DNA of 64,000 bases from Diadema setosum (Eukaryota; Echinodermata; Echinoidea; Diadematoida; Diadematidae), in the NCBI RefSeq assembly GCF_964275005.1, contig NC_092706.1:28572781-28636780 (forward strand). Reading direction: 5' to 3'. The translations under genes and the position numbers were made by a program. The notes under the pieces were generated by a model. That model ran no database searches, was not told the origin of the DNA, and saw nothing but the letters and a program-made list of their open reading frames with translations. Below, piece after piece: positions 47,408-60,189 of the stretch (position 1 is its first letter; each line of letters begins with the position of its first letter).

Positions 47408-47489
47408 CAGAACTCTTGCTGTTACATGTAAATCTTAATTTGTACTCACAACCCTGCTGCCTCAGCCTCACTATTGCTCCTGGGAGAGC
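47408..47489 (-). CDS. Exon-like segment inside the hAT-like element
   Basis: Acceptor TTTGTTGTATTTTTCAG, donor GTGAGT, 82 nt, phase 0 in, 1 out: ALPGAIVRLRQQGCEYKLRF followed by TCNSKSS. Joined to the 51632 exon it gives a continuous amphipathic sequence. It lies about 170 bp inside the left end of the hAT-like element. No following exon could be identified. Function unknown. Confidence 0.45.
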
Positions 47490-47646
47490 CTGAAAAATAC
47501 AACAAAGGCAGACGTTCGTTAGAACAATGTCAGGTAACAAGCACAAATGCATGTTCAACCGTACAGTCAGTGGAATCTTGATCACTTATTTTATACTTAC
47601 ATAGAAAAGACATAATTTTGTGATTGACATGAACACCTACCATATA

Positions 47647-48339
47647 TGTGATCCTGCATCGCAACACCAACAAAAAGTTGCCAAACATGGATTTTTAATT
47701 AAGAGCAGATTCTGAAAGAACAAACTTAAAGATGAAAATGATGTATATCTCGATTCAAATGGACTCTCCTAACCGATCCTAATATTGGAATGAAAGCACA
47801 CACTCCGGAAAATGTGAACTGAGAAAAGGGGCTCCTGGAGTATAGCATTTATTCAAGCGCTCAATCTTTATCAAGCCGTGCTAGCTGTGCAATGAATGGA
47901 ACAAATAACAGAATGTTAACCACTGGAGCTACAACAATGAAGAGATTATCAGATTAAGCTGTGCATGCTTTATTAACACATTCTGTAGGTGATCAATGCC
48001 AACTTTCAAAGCAGAAGCATCGTCCTTTGTAAAGTTATTGGAGTTGAAAGTTAAAAGTATGGACAGGGTTTTTAAGAAATGAAAAGATGACTATGAGAAA
48101 CACCTAATCACATTATTCTACCAAAAAGTGCATGTTCCAGAAAAAAAAAAACTGCTAAAGAACACAATTTCCTTTTCGTTTTATGATCCCAAACTTTATT
48201 ATAATATATAAGAAGACTTGCCCTTTCAGAAAATATGAAAAACTCAAGACTGGCTGGATTGGCCCATATCATCTATTTTCAGTCCTAATACAAAATCAGT
48301 GCATGCGACTTTTTGTTAGTTTTGTGATGGACGGTCACA
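47647..48339. mobile_element. TIR repeat family D, copy 1
   Basis: About 690 bp with imperfect ends of about 35 bp (TGTGACC followed by a CAAAACNAACAAAAAGT-type stretch). It matches 62123-62813 in the opposite orientation over its whole length. Non-coding MITE-like element nested in the hAT-like transposon. Confidence 0.7.
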
Positions 48340-48723
48340 TATCATCCCACAAAATATGACATAAACATTCCATGATGTGTAAGTTATACATTTATGCCAA
48401 AGGTATGTTATACACTTCCATAATTAAAAGATGGCATCTTTTATCTACATTCATTTGAATGTTTTGAAGTTGTGAAGATATGTGTTTCATTCCAAAATGT
48501 AAAAAAGATTGGAAATAAGGATATTTGACAAAAGCAATTTTAAAAAAGATGACACTTTTATCTACATTCATTTGAAGTTGTGGAGATATGTTTCCTTTAA
48601 AAGTGTGGATATAATGGATATAAGGATAGAAGGATGTTTGACAAAGCTATTAAGTGATGCTCACAACAACTTAGTATGCTTTCAAGTTCCAGCTGAATGA
48701 CCATGAGATTAAGAAATATACTT

Positions 48724-49165
48724 ACTTTCCAAGAGACTTTCAATTTCAAATACATGTAAGCACTTAACATGTGTTCAAACATTTCAAAATAACAGGATAA
48801 TGTAAACTACTTATATGTAGCACTCAGTATTAGTCTCTGAGAGCATGGAGCTACTAACAGTAGCTCCATGCTGAGAGCATGTGTTATCATATTACATTTC
48901 TAGCAAGACATGCATGAAGAATGGGTTGTCTCATGACAGTGAGGCCTTATGAAGTGAAATTATATCTTTCCAAGAGACTTTCAATTTCAAATACATGTAA
49001 GCACTTAACATGTGTTCAAACATTTCAAAATAACAGGATAATTTAAACTACTTATATGTAGCACTCAGTATTAGTCTCTGAGAGCATGTGTTATCATATT
49101 ACATTTCTAGCAAGACATGCATGAAGAATGGGTTGTCTCATGACAGTGAGGCCTTACGAAGTGAA
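48724..49165. repeat. Recent tandem duplication of about 240 bp
   Basis: The stretch beginning CTTTCCAAGAGACTTTCAAT at about 48726 recurs from about 48967 nearly identically. The first copy has an extra hairpin, GAGCTACTAACAGTAGCTCC, that the second lacks. Confidence 0.85.
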
Positions 49166-50409
49166 AGATCTACCAATGCATTAACATCTTTATTTTGCAA
49201 ATCCTGGCCCACTACAAATCTACACACTCAGATACTGTGAGTTTATGGCACAGTGTCCACAACTGAATTTCAAGTGATATAGATTATCTTCATAATCATA
49301 TGATATAGATGGAAACACAAGACAAGCTCAATTTAAAACACTTAAACCAATAGAACACAAAATATCCAAAGAGAGAGAGAGAAAAAAAGTAAATACTTTA
49401 CATTTCAGCATCAGGGAAATGTAGTAGTCTTGCATGTAGAGTAACATAACACTGCAATATAACCAAATGACTCCACTTTACAAGATGTGAGGAGCATACA
49501 TGTACATACTGCTTTTTGTTTCTCACTATCTGTAGTTTTACCGACTTTATAGGGAGCAAAAATGACTCTATTTTTTGATAATTTTCTGTAGATAACAAAT
49601 AAATATGTTTTCATTTCTTTGGTGTTCTGTTGATGCTAGATTCCATCAATTCTTGAATCAACTTACATTTGTTAATTTAGAAAGAGGTGTAGAAAATAAT
49701 CATTCTGTACTTTCCAATGACTTACTACTGTTTGCAATATTTGCCACATTTACTGGAGATAGTTAATAGTTCTTTACATTCAACTGTTTTTTCAGCTCAT
49801 CATGACCCTTTTTGTTGAATACACATACAGCTATTTGACCTTTTCAAGAAGATTCTCCATTTTGCAATTATTCCAGGCACTTTTAAGTTCATTCAATATT
49901 CTTGAAATCAAACTTCTTCATATATTTTGAGAATATTACATCCTTCCGCCTTTGAAATTTTGCATGGTTGAGATTCTGCTTTCATTCTCCAGATATTTTG
50001 CTTGCTCAGTATTTCAGCATGTTAATCTTATAAACTACTCTTTGCAAGATCTGGAGAATAAATAAACAGTGACTGTCATTATCATTTTAGTCCTTGCTAG
50101 CTTCTCTGATTTCTCTGGTTGTTTGAGAGCAAATACACGTACACTCTAGAAAATCTGTATATTTACCATGCAGTTCCCATTCCCCCCCCCCCCCCCTTAA
50201 ATACAGTGTATTTGTGCCCTTTCAATTTTGATACTCTCCACTGTTCTGTTGGTTTTCACCTTCAACTTACAGTTTTGTATGTTGACACAATTGGCATACA
50301 CATCCATCCATTCACTTTTTTCTTCTTTAAAAAGTTTCCCTGTCTCACATTTTACCAAGACTCTTTCAGACGGTTCAATATTGTGGATATGTCACTTCAA
50401 ATGACTCAT

Positions 50410-51040
50410 CACACTTTGACTACTTTCATTACGAGATTTCTGTTCTACCATTTTCTCACATCTTGTTCAAACTAGCTGGGTAATAAAAAGATGTTCAGCG
50501 TTAACTAAAATTTGCAAGATCTGTGGAATAAAAAGACATCATGGCTTCTACTTTTTCTGCAAGTTGTTTCCTCCAAACTTAACAAACTGTTCTTGGCGGT
50601 TCAACTTAAAACATCCACACACTTGCTCTTATTTGTGGAATATGCATTCATTATCTTTCCTAAATGCTCTAGATGGTTTTTCTCTCTACATATTCCTGAT
50701 CGTTTGTAAGTGTCGTCAGGAAGTGAACTTCAAAGTCTCATGGTTTAAACTTCAATCAATCTTTAAACGTTACTGAATTATTATTTTTGTGTTCGTTTTC
50801 TGTGAAGTTCCTCCATTTCCTACTTTCTTTTAAGTTCTTCGAGGTAGAATGTCTTACCTATGATGCAATTCAACCTCTTAAACAATACTTGCAAGATGTA
50901 TACACGCCATCAACTTTTAAGATTGTCCATAAAGAGGTTTCTGCTCTATTAGTCTTTATCTTTCAAGATGGCTAAGTAATTACTGTTGTTCTCACTCCTT
51001 GTTAACAATTTGTGGGATCTGTTAATTAAACATTTCTTTT
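50410..51040. repeat. Degenerate ~500-bp repeats inside the hAT-like element
   Basis: GAGATTTCTGTTCTACCATT to TTTGCAAGATCTGTGGAATA near 50420-50530 resembles GAGGTTTCTGCTCTATTAGT to TTTGTGGGATCTG near 50935-51020. Weaker matches occur back to 49600. No coding sense. Confidence 0.5.
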
Positions 51041-51631
51041 TTGTTCATCTGATTTTTCAGCAACTAACTTTCCTCAGCTGTTTACCTTCAGATGAATTAA
51101 GGTTTTTAGTAGTCATATCTACCATCTGCCCATGATTCAAATAGATATCACAAGTCATATGTCTCATGTTAAAGGTCCAGTTTACCTTTGGGAGCAGTGC
51201 TTTTGATTTAGCCTCAGTAATATGCAAGTTTCATACAAATGGGTCCCTACCAATCCATGCTTTCTTGGGAATAACTCATCCTCACATCAACCAGATCTAG
51301 TTTCTGTGGTGAAACACTTTTATATTAAGTTTTTCATATTGCAATCACTGTTAATTATTATCAAAACATATATTATTGAAGGATTTCAGGCAAAGGGGAT
51401 CTGAAGGTGTCATTTCTTGTTTTGACATGACCTTTACGATTTACGTAGTAAACCATATTTTAGCAAAGGAAATTTCTGGTTTCTGAGGATTTGCATTCCA
51501 GCACATGCATTAGACATGATATGCTTGAACTCTACATCCATTAAAACTGGCTGTAGGCAGCATTTTTCCCTCAGTTGTATTCTTTGGAAGTCACATGTCA
51601 AATTCTACTTTTAAGTATATGGCAAGCTTAC

Positions 51632-51685
51632 CTGGTAATTTTGAGCGATGATGAGAGCTTGTTGAGCGCTGCTCCAAGTCCTAGG
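51632..51685 (-). CDS. Exon-like segment inside the hAT-like element
   Basis: Acceptor ACTTATATTGCAG and donor GTAAGC frame 54 nt in phase 0: PRTWSSAQQALIIAQNYQ. It could follow the exon at 59892 (phase 0) and joins in phase to the exon at 47408. It lies inside the element bounded by CAGGCTTTCAAG ends, so it may belong to that element, be captured host sequence, or be a chance exon. Family not recognised. Confidence 0.45.
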
Positions 51686-54395
51686 CTGCAATATAAGTGG
51701 GATCAATCACATCTGCACAGGAGCAAAAACTGAGGCTGGCAGCAGTCTTGTGGTTGATTGGTTTGTGTTATCCCTCTTTCATGCTGAAGAGGCTCTCCCC
51801 ACCACTTAGAATCTGCAACTAGAGTCTACTCATCATTTCTGAATATAAACTATTCAAGTACCGGGTAGCCTTGCACATTTTTTTTTTTTTTTTTTTTTGG
51901 CGGGATTTTTCACCAAAAAAGTAGGAAAAAGTAGGAAAAAGTAGGATTTTGAGCAAGAAAGTAGGAAAAGTAGGGACAGCAGTAAAAAAGTAGGAAAAAG
52001 TAGGAAAAGTAGGGCCACTTGAAAGCCTGCAATTCTTCTAAAGCTGCATGGACCTTGTTCCAGCAAATTATCAAAATTTTGTGATAACTATTAATAGCCT
52101 CCTGATTGGGATAATCACTGCATGATTATTCGTGAAAAGTTTTTGTAATTCAAGTGATTACTATTTGACATTTCATAGTTTATACCTACCTATATAGACC
52201 AAAGCCATTGTTTATGAGGCTGAAACATTTACATGTATGAACAGAATTTTAAGATTGGAGCTCGCTTCCTGCTGTTTTTTCTGAGATTTTTGAGAACTGA
52301 ACATTGTGAATTTGACACGCTTTTAAATGTGTTTTATACTATTCTACTCTGAGGTTTTAGCTATATTGTTGCAAAATCCTACAATGAAACTTTTCCATGT
52401 TTTCTGTAATTTACTTTACATGCTGATCTATTACCAAAAACCTGTTGAATGTGAACCTCATTATCAGACATTTTCTTTAAGAGCTGGACAGTCATGTACA
52501 AAAATGTACCTTAAAGCAAACTATCAACATTTTGTGATATTAATAGTTAGCCTCCTGATCACAAAATATTTACTATTGATTCATGTTTTTCATTGGGATT
52601 TACTGCTTCAGTCTGCTTGATTACTCTAGAAGATACTGGTATACTTTTTACATGTATGTACAATTTAAATAATGGGTACTTGACATTTCATAGACCAAAA
52701 CCATTGTTTTTTAAGGCTTAAACATTTATGAACATGTTTTATTAAACTGATCAATACTGGTAGCAGATAACTAAAATTTATCTGCAGTTTCTGTAATTCA
52801 ATTCTAATTTCTGTACCAGTTTAGTATAAGAATTTGTAAACAAATCAAACATACAAACAATTGATTATTGAGTAATTCAAACAATTATCAAATAATTGGA
52901 ATATAAATTGCATTGTTTAAAAGTTAAAAGATTTATTGAAATATTCATTTCTGAACCTTTAAACTCTCCACAGACTACATGGACAGGTCTCTAGTCTCGT
53001 GACTCAGTGTATTAAATGGAATAGTTTATGGATGACTTGTTTTATCTAGATAGCCTGAAATCCATTTAGTAAAATAAAAAAAAAACAATCAAATCAAATT
53101 CTCAATCAAATCTTCAATTTCTGATGCATTTGTTAACTGGAAAAGAGTGTAATTTAATGAAATAGACTCTGTTTCATATCATTTTGTTGAATACAATTTT
53201 TGTCTCAGTACAAATGAAAGCTTGGAACACGACTCAATTAAAAATGAAATTTATCTTCAAGTTGGTATTCTAAATGTAAAGTTTCCTGCCTTTTGGTAAT
53301 CTCATGGATAAAATGGGATTAATTACTGTCAGATCAATGTTCAAATCAATTTAGATTCTTTATTCATGGAGTTTGTTTGTGAAAAAAAGTTGTCTTGGTA
53401 AGTTTTCTTTGGATTATTAAGACAAAAAATCGTCTTGTGATCATGTGGACAAACTGTAACGTGAGTTATCGTAACGTGAGTTACCGCTTCACATGACGAT
53501 ACCTGGAGAATGTAAGACAATTTGAATTTTTACCATACTCGGTGATGTATGTTGTTAGTCCATGACTTTGACACAATAGACTTTAAAGTCTCTCTGTTTC
53601 TTGTTTGAGGAAACTTTTGAATATAAGACATGCCAAATTTTTGCATGTCTAAATTATGTAACGTGAGTTACCAACATTTGTAGTGTTTTTTCTCATAGTT
53701 CTCATAAGAGTCTGTGGATGTAATGTTGCTGTGAGGTAGGATGGAGGTGCATGATACTCATTCACATATAGTAACTCATATCACTAATTAGGTTTTAAGG
53801 ATATTGATCTCAACGACCTAATTTTGAGTTCAAAATGTAACGTGAGTTACCGTGGAAATGCCCATATGATTTAACAATATTACAACCAATTTCCACAGAT
53901 AGTCACTACTTGCTAGACTATTAGGATATACGATACTTTGTTTGGATGTGAAGAATAATCTTAAATTCCTTTTTGCTTTATGTCAAAGGAACGGGATGCA
54001 GTGCAGAATTTCGTAGAAATGAAATTGAGGGGTCGTAAAGGCTTATGCGATGATGACAATTGAGGTTTTTCTCGTTTGCATCACTTAGTGATTGTAAGAA
54101 CTTTCTTCTGAATGATTTTACATCGTAATTATTATTAGATCTTTCAATCATGAAAACTTCATCATGAAGACGTAGTGGTTTGCATTACAAATCATGTCAT
54201 TGCGGAGACTCATTCGGTTCTATTGAAAGGGCATAATAATATGATATCATCTGATGCTGTGTTTATTGTCATATTCGGATTTTCCTGTATCGTGAGAGTA
54301 TAAAGTAATGCAAGCAAATTCCGTTTGTTCATTCTTCGGATTGCGTTAATTTTTCCTTGCGTTAGTAAAAAAAAAAAATGTTGATATTTTATTAA

Positions 54396-54952
54396 AGGGA
54401 AGGTAAACCCAAGAGCAATGTGGATTGAGTGAAAGCAGCAACATTAGTAGAACACATCAGTGAAAGTTTGAGGAAAATCGGACAATCGATGCAAAAGTTA
54501 TGAATTTTTTAAGTTTTGGTGTTGGAACCGCTGGATGAGGAGACTACTAGAGGATATGACGTATGAGTGGACAACAATACAAAGAAAATATAAAGGAAAT
54601 TCAACAAAAATTCACTTTTCTAGAATTATGAAAGAGCAATGGACCAACCGCTTTCAGAAAGCAGGGGGAATAATTGCTACCCTTAACATATGTCAATATC
54701 AAGTTGATGGAATTTGTAATTTTCATGAAAAATTGATTTTTGTAGTATTTTCTTTATATTTTCTTGGTATTGTTGTCCACTCATACGTCATAACCTCTAG
54801 TAGTCTCCTCATCCAGCGGTTCTAACACCAAAACTTTAAAAATTCATAACTTTTGCATCGATTATCCGATTTTCTTCAAACTTTCACTGATGTGTTCTAC
54901 TAATGTTGCTGTTTTCACGCAATCCACATTGCTCATGGGGTTTATCTTCCCT
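54396..54952. mobile_element. TIR family C, copy 2, TTAA target duplication
   Basis: A 557-bp element with arms of about 200 bp: AGGGAAGGTAAACCC at the left, GGGTTTATCTTCCCT at the right, TTAA on both sides. The halves are near complements (AGGAGACTACTAGAGG against CCTCTAGTAGTCTCCT). Confidence 0.85.
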
Positions 54953-55764
54953 TTAAGCAATAAACGGGGTGGACTGCATTGGCTATAGTTGCCTGCCAGG
55001 TATAACATTATTGTAGGATTACTATGTGACACGTCGAACTCTTCTCTGAAAATGTTGTAATATAACGTCAAAGGGAACAGGGTCTATTGGTGGCATTATA
55101 AGACGGATACCGAAAATAACATCATAATTATAGTCGCTTCTGTAATATCCTTTTTATAATGATGTATTTCTCTAATTCATATGTTTTGTCACTGCCAAGG
55201 CTGCTATAGGACGTTGTACAACAGTCACAAAGAGTTGTCCCATAATGATGATACTATCATCGTCATAAATACTCGAAGTGGCGGGCCCAGAAGAGAAATG
55301 ATTCACCATCTGCTAAACAATTTCGTTATGGAGCCATTTTGTAATTAAAGTAAGGGATGTCTTTCTCATTAATCAAGAAACGGGGCTGAGAATAATTCTG
55401 AGCAGACGCAGGGTCTATTCTGTCGGTCGTCATTACAGGACTGATTTACTATACCCGCATGATAGATAACTCGTCTTACACATTCAAGGCGGAAGAGCGC
55501 CATCTCTGGCGAGGGTAATGCATTATAACGTGTTTAGCACTATTATTTATCTTGTTGGTTTCGATTGGCGAGTAATAGACTATCTATGCAAAAGCGAATT
55601 TCTTCTCAACCTACATTTCGGAACTCAGTTAATCTGAATAAATCGATACAAGAACAATTTCTGTTCTATTCGCAATATGCAAACTAGGTACTTATAAGCC
55701 TCTCCATTGTCCTGTAAAAATCATCAAAACTTACTGCGAAATGGTTTGTATCCATATGTAGATC

Positions 55765-56268
55765 AAACCAAATCCCAAATACAAAATGTGGATCGAGTGG
55801 TAACAGCATACTAGTCGAACATATCAGTGAAAGTTTGAGGTAAATCGAACGATTGATTCAAAAGTTATGAATATTTAAAGTTTCAGTGCCGTCATCGGTA
55901 GCTAAGGAAACTATAACACTTCATGACGTAGTGTTGAACGACAATGTAAAAATATATAAAGAAAATTAAACAGGGTAAGATTATCATTACCCTTGTTTGT
56001 CAGTAACAAATCGATGGAATGTGCAGTTTTCATTGAAAAGTACACTTTATGAAATTCTCTTTACATTTTCTAACTATTGTTGTTCAGAATGACGTCATGA
56101 AGTGTGGTCTCCGTATCCACATGACGGCACCAAAATGTTGTAACTTCTGAATGCTATCGATGGACAGTCCGATTTCCCTCAAACTTTCACTGATGTATTC
56201 AGCCAATGTTGCTGCTTTCACTCTATCCACATCTAAAATTATTTTGGCTTTGATTTTCTTCAAAACAG
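55765..56268. mobile_element. TIR family C, copy 3
   Basis: About 500 bp, related to 54396-54952 in the same orientation, with inverted halves (ACTTCATGACGTAGTG against a complement near 56092). The outer ends are diverged. Confidence 0.7.
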
Positions 56269-56357
56269 GATGACTGTGTCACTGTCCTGGGCTAATCATG
56301 TCCGCTAATTTTCTGTCTGTCTGAAACTTCCTCACACACACTCTGTCTGAAACTCCC

Positions 56358-56415
56358 TCACACACACACACACACACACATACACACACACACACACACA
56401 CACGCACACACACAT
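56358..56415. repeat. (CA)n microsatellite
   Basis: CA dinucleotide run with a few TA and CG interruptions; another short CA run lies at 56663-56687. Confidence 0.9.
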
Positions 56416-56429
56416 ACACTTAATGATAA

Positions 56430-58860
56430 AAGTATTTATAATTTACAAACACTGAAAACATATTATTCAAAAGATATCTTCACTGCTTGCGCTTTAACTA
56501 TGCATTTTATGAAGTTTTTCTCTTAAAGTGTGTTTTTGTTGTGGTGCTGTATGTTTTACAGACAGGTGCACTGAAACAGTGATCAATACAAAGGCAAAGT
56601 GATACAAGTAAACATAGTACATTTCTTTTATGTGTCCACGTTCACAGCATCTCTTGTACATGCACACACACACACACACACACACATTTTGCTGTACACA
56701 AGAAATAAGCATATCCAGTGCCAGTGTTAATGCTGTACAATACTATCAAAGCATATAATTTACACGATAGGAAAGTCATAGTACAAAAGAATATTTTGCA
56801 AATAAAATATCCAACAATGTTGTGCATCAAAGAATACAGTGAATGCGTACATAAATGACATAATTGAAAGATAAACTCATGGATGTAAATGCCGCAGTAT
56901 TTTCATAATGTGCTGAATTTTATGCATAGCTCTCATAGTATATAATTTATTGCAAGGTCTCATGGAATCAATAAGATTGGATTGAATGTGATTGTACATA
57001 GACACTGTAGGAATATGTGTGATAAATACATTGATAATAGCAATGACACTGATAATGATCATTTAACTAATAGTTGTGATAAGCAATGATAATGATAGAA
57101 ATAACAAGGATAGTGATATTATATTATGAGAACAATGACATTAACACCAATAACCAGTACTCCCAACACTTCTACTATTAATACGAGTAATGAAACTAAA
57201 TCAATGTAATATTCTTCTCCCTCTAATCAACATTATCACAATTATTCTATCATAATCCCACATTGTCACTTATTATGATTAAAATGTCAATAATTATGTG
57301 ATATCAAAACACATGAAATATCTGTATCAATGATGACTTAACATACCAGTGCACTTACACATGCAAATTGAAAACAATCTCTATGCAGATGAAAGCACAA
57401 GATATGAAGAACAATACATTTGAAGAGCGCATCTTGATATTACACCTTCAGGCACTTTTTTTTTTTTTAAGTCAATGTCAGGATTTGAAGCTATGATCAT
57501 TCCCACTTTTCCACTAACTGCCCCACCCCCCACCTTGAAGCCTTACCAACTTGCTGCTTGCAGGGGCCTGAGCTTGGCCAAGAGCTTGTTAAAAACAGTG
57601 CAAACCTATGCCTATTAACCATACTCTGAGTGCTCTTTTCCACCAAGCTATCTATAATTTACAGAGAAATCTAGTAGACAGGAGTGCAAATGATAACTTA
57701 AAGACAGGAGTGTTCATATGGTCTCTAACATGAAGCGTAACTCCCTTAAACATGCCACTATCACCATAGCTGTGATGTCTAATTAACATGACGTTAAGCC
57801 AGCTCAGTGGAACCTAACTTTTCATTTTACTTCATGCCCAGCATGAGGTATGGTGACTAAAGTTTGCTTGATACTAAACTCATCCTACAGTAGTTAACTC
57901 AGACTAGCTGGTAATGGTACTATCCCATCCAGTACCTGACAGAAAACAAACAAACAAAAACACACCCAAAACAAACTTAAGAACTGAGAGAGCATGCCTT
58001 TCTTTTTCCTCAGGCACATGAACACCAATGCATATTTAAAACTTGTACATTCAGTGTGAAGGCACCCACCATGGCAAATAAAGAGCACTGAAGATTATCA
58101 AATTGTACACTGCCACATTCACACTTCTTTTGCCATCAATCACGTCAAAGCTGTGTTTACAAAACGACCCTATATTCACACTGCCATCAGCTGAGAACCA
58201 AAAAGCTGTTAACACTGTCCAAAATCCACAGACTTGGCACCTTTCTTAATCTTGAACCAGTATTACCATCAACAGATCAACTTTGCATCCACTCCAGTGT
58301 ACTTCTTGTCAACATTATAAGTGGCAAAATGATGCATGCATGTACAGTTGCCGATCAAAGCAACACTTTTATTTCCTCTATTGATAGTTGTCATGTTTCA
58401 TGCCATACCCTCATCAACCTCAGTGATGCTAGATTTATTCAGGAATGGGATCCCTGAAATTGCACAAATCGCATCATGTGAATGCACTGGAACACAATCT
58501 GTTCACATTATCAAAATGTCAGAAGCACTACACATTCACATGCACAAAAAGATAAAATGAAACAAATTATGTGCTTATTGCATACGAGTGCACATTTATA
58601 TTTGTTTGCTTCCACTCAAAAATTAGATGCACTTTAATATAAAAGATGAAGCGAAGCTCGCCAAAATGAGAACACAGCATTGACGTTTTGCTTGGTACCT
58701 TACAGGTCTACAAGGGAAACGTTCTAAATCACAACAGATTATACATTGTAGCTGATTCTACTTTTCTCCTCCCTTGCTAAATGTTAGTAGTTCCTCAACC
58801 TATCCCTGTGATTTTCAAATTGCATATGTATGAATGTGGATACATCAGTTGCAGGCAAAG
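56430..58860. other. Non-coding stretch, no exon supported
   Basis: AT-rich, with GATAATGAT-type simple sequence at 57030-57120. A short segment near 57552-57590 (minus) has a donor-like GTAAGG, but no convincing acceptor. Confidence 0.4.
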
Positions 58861-58867
58861 CATATTT

Positions 58868-58991
58868 TTATGTTGCACTCTTGACAAGCTTTCTAGGCAG
58901 CCTCGGACAGTTGACTCTTAGCACATCAGATGCGGTTTCCACGGTAACAATGCGTCTTGGCTGCCTACCACTGCTGGGCACAGTCCACATC
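58868..58991 (-). CDS. Possible terminal coding exon (candidate)
   Basis: A strong acceptor (GTTGTATTTCCCCTTCTTAG) is followed by an open frame of 40 codons ending in TAA at 58868: MWTVPSSGRQPRRIVTVETA, then DVLRVNCPRLPRKLVKSAT. It is basic and codon-rich like a C-terminal exon. The frame needs phase 2 input, whereas the exon at 59892 ends in phase 0, so an unseen exon would be needed between them, or this frame is fortuitous. The other two frames also stay open for 8-25 codons. Confidence 0.35.
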
Positions 58992-59891
58992 CTAAGAAGG
59001 GGAAATACAACGGTTGATAGAAAATTGCATCAGGCACTGAACAATTTAATGTGATGAAAGGCAAAGATGATTATGAATAAAGAGCCGCTGATATGATTGA
59101 GACACATACACTGTGACAGAATCACACAATCATAGGGCTCAGGAGACTGGGAACGCCTCCATCTCATACAATTATTGTATACACAATATTAATAGTAGGC
59201 CTACATTATACATATATGTCACATGTATGGCCCTAAACTGTACATTTTCTTCTGGCTGAGACTCATTCATCCTGATTGTTGATCTCAAGGTGATTGATCT
59301 TTGACCCTATTTCTGCAAAACAAAATATCTCCAAATTCATTTTATGTTCATCATTCCCAATAAATATCATCAATGAATTTTCACTGTGGAAGCTACATTG
59401 TGTATGGCTGAAAATGACACCTTTCGCCAAAGTTCAATGACCTTTGACCTTGACAGATTTGCCTAAATTTTGACAAGGCACAACTTCACTTCACATAGCT
59501 GTATACCTGCATCATGTGGTGTAAATATTAAATGAAGGTTTCATTCTCAAATCAAGTAAGGAAGATGGATAACACAGAAGCATGTATTCAGCATCCTCCA
59601 CCTGGGGGTGGAGTCATAGTGTAAAACCAGACACATTTGTGGCATCAAACTTTTATGAACTGGAGCTGATGGTCTTTTTGGCTCCATGAAACTTTAGCAA
59701 ATTGCAGACTGTGGGAAAAACTTAGCAGTATATCACATGTACTAACATTCAATGCATTATGTAGACAAAAACTTTTGCGGGCATTTTACTTTTGCGAATC
59801 TTAATTGGCTCTTTGCGAAATTCGAGAAAGTTTCAGTAATTGGGGACTTAATTGTGATTATGTCATACTGTGACACTGTCAGGTGACTCAC

Positions 59892-60101
59892 GTTGTATCG
59901 TAACCTGGTCTTGTGGAAGTGTTCCTTGAGGATCTCCTGGTGTTCCAACCTCCTCCTCTCATCCATGGAGAGGTGGTTACAGGGCGTGGCTCCATGGGAG
60001 TACTCCATCACCTGTTTGATGTAGGATGCGGACTGGCTCCCTTTCTCCCTCATGTCGGCAAGCTGCTGCTGGTTCTTCTCTGCAAGCTCCTTCCGCTGCT
60101 C
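59892..60101 (-). CDS. Internal coding exon of an unrecognised coiled-coil protein
   Basis: A 210-nt exon, phase 0 at both ends, with acceptor TTTGTGCTGAAACAG and donor GTGAGT. It encodes 70 residues with no stop: EQRKELAEKNQQQLADMREK, SASYIKQVMEYSHG, then CNHLSMDERRRLEHQEIL and HFHKTRLRYN. The composition (Glu, Lys, Gln, Arg; heptad-like) suggests a helical coiled coil, and GC3 is high compared with the flanks, as in the CASC3 exons. I do not recognise the family. Upstream exons would lie beyond 60.1 kb; possible downstream exons are at 58.9, 51.6 and 47.4 kb. Confidence 0.75.
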
Positions 60102-60189
60102 CTGTTTCAGCACAAACACAAAAGTAGAAGAAATGAAATTCAGTATTATTCATCACGACAAGAGAAATTCACACCAAGGATTGGGTGAC

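Larger units (their letters stand above)
47236..52029. mobile_element. hAT-like DNA transposon, 4.8 kb
   Basis: Left end CAGGCTTTCAAG (47236-47247) and right end CTTGAAAGCCTG (52018-52029) are perfect 12-bp inverted repeats, flanked by the 6-bp direct repeat CAATTC (47230-47235, 52030-52035). CAGG-type ends are usual for hAT elements, some of which have short target duplications. Subterminal regions hold runs of AGTAGGAAAA on both sides. I find no intact transposase. The interior holds two minus-strand exons, a second MITE and degenerate tandem repeats. Confidence 0.75.
46369..53863. mobile_element. Outer inverted-repeat element with GTAACGTGAGTTAC repeats, split by the hAT-like insertion
   Basis: GGGCATTTCC at 46369 and GGAAATGCCC ending at 53863 are inverted ends, both flanked by ATAT. 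Inside are eight copies of GTAACGTGAGTTAC or one-base variants, in both flanks of the hAT-like element (46733, 46898, 46915, 46935; 53456, 53471, 53658, 53837). Without the inner element the length is about 2.7 kb. No coding capacity seen. Superfamily unknown. Confidence 0.6.

Noticed and set aside
57552..57590. Minus-strand 38-nt exon-like segment (LLAKLRPLQAASW)
   Set aside because: The donor is good but the acceptor is a poor AAG without clear pyrimidine tract, and the phase clashes with its neighbours.
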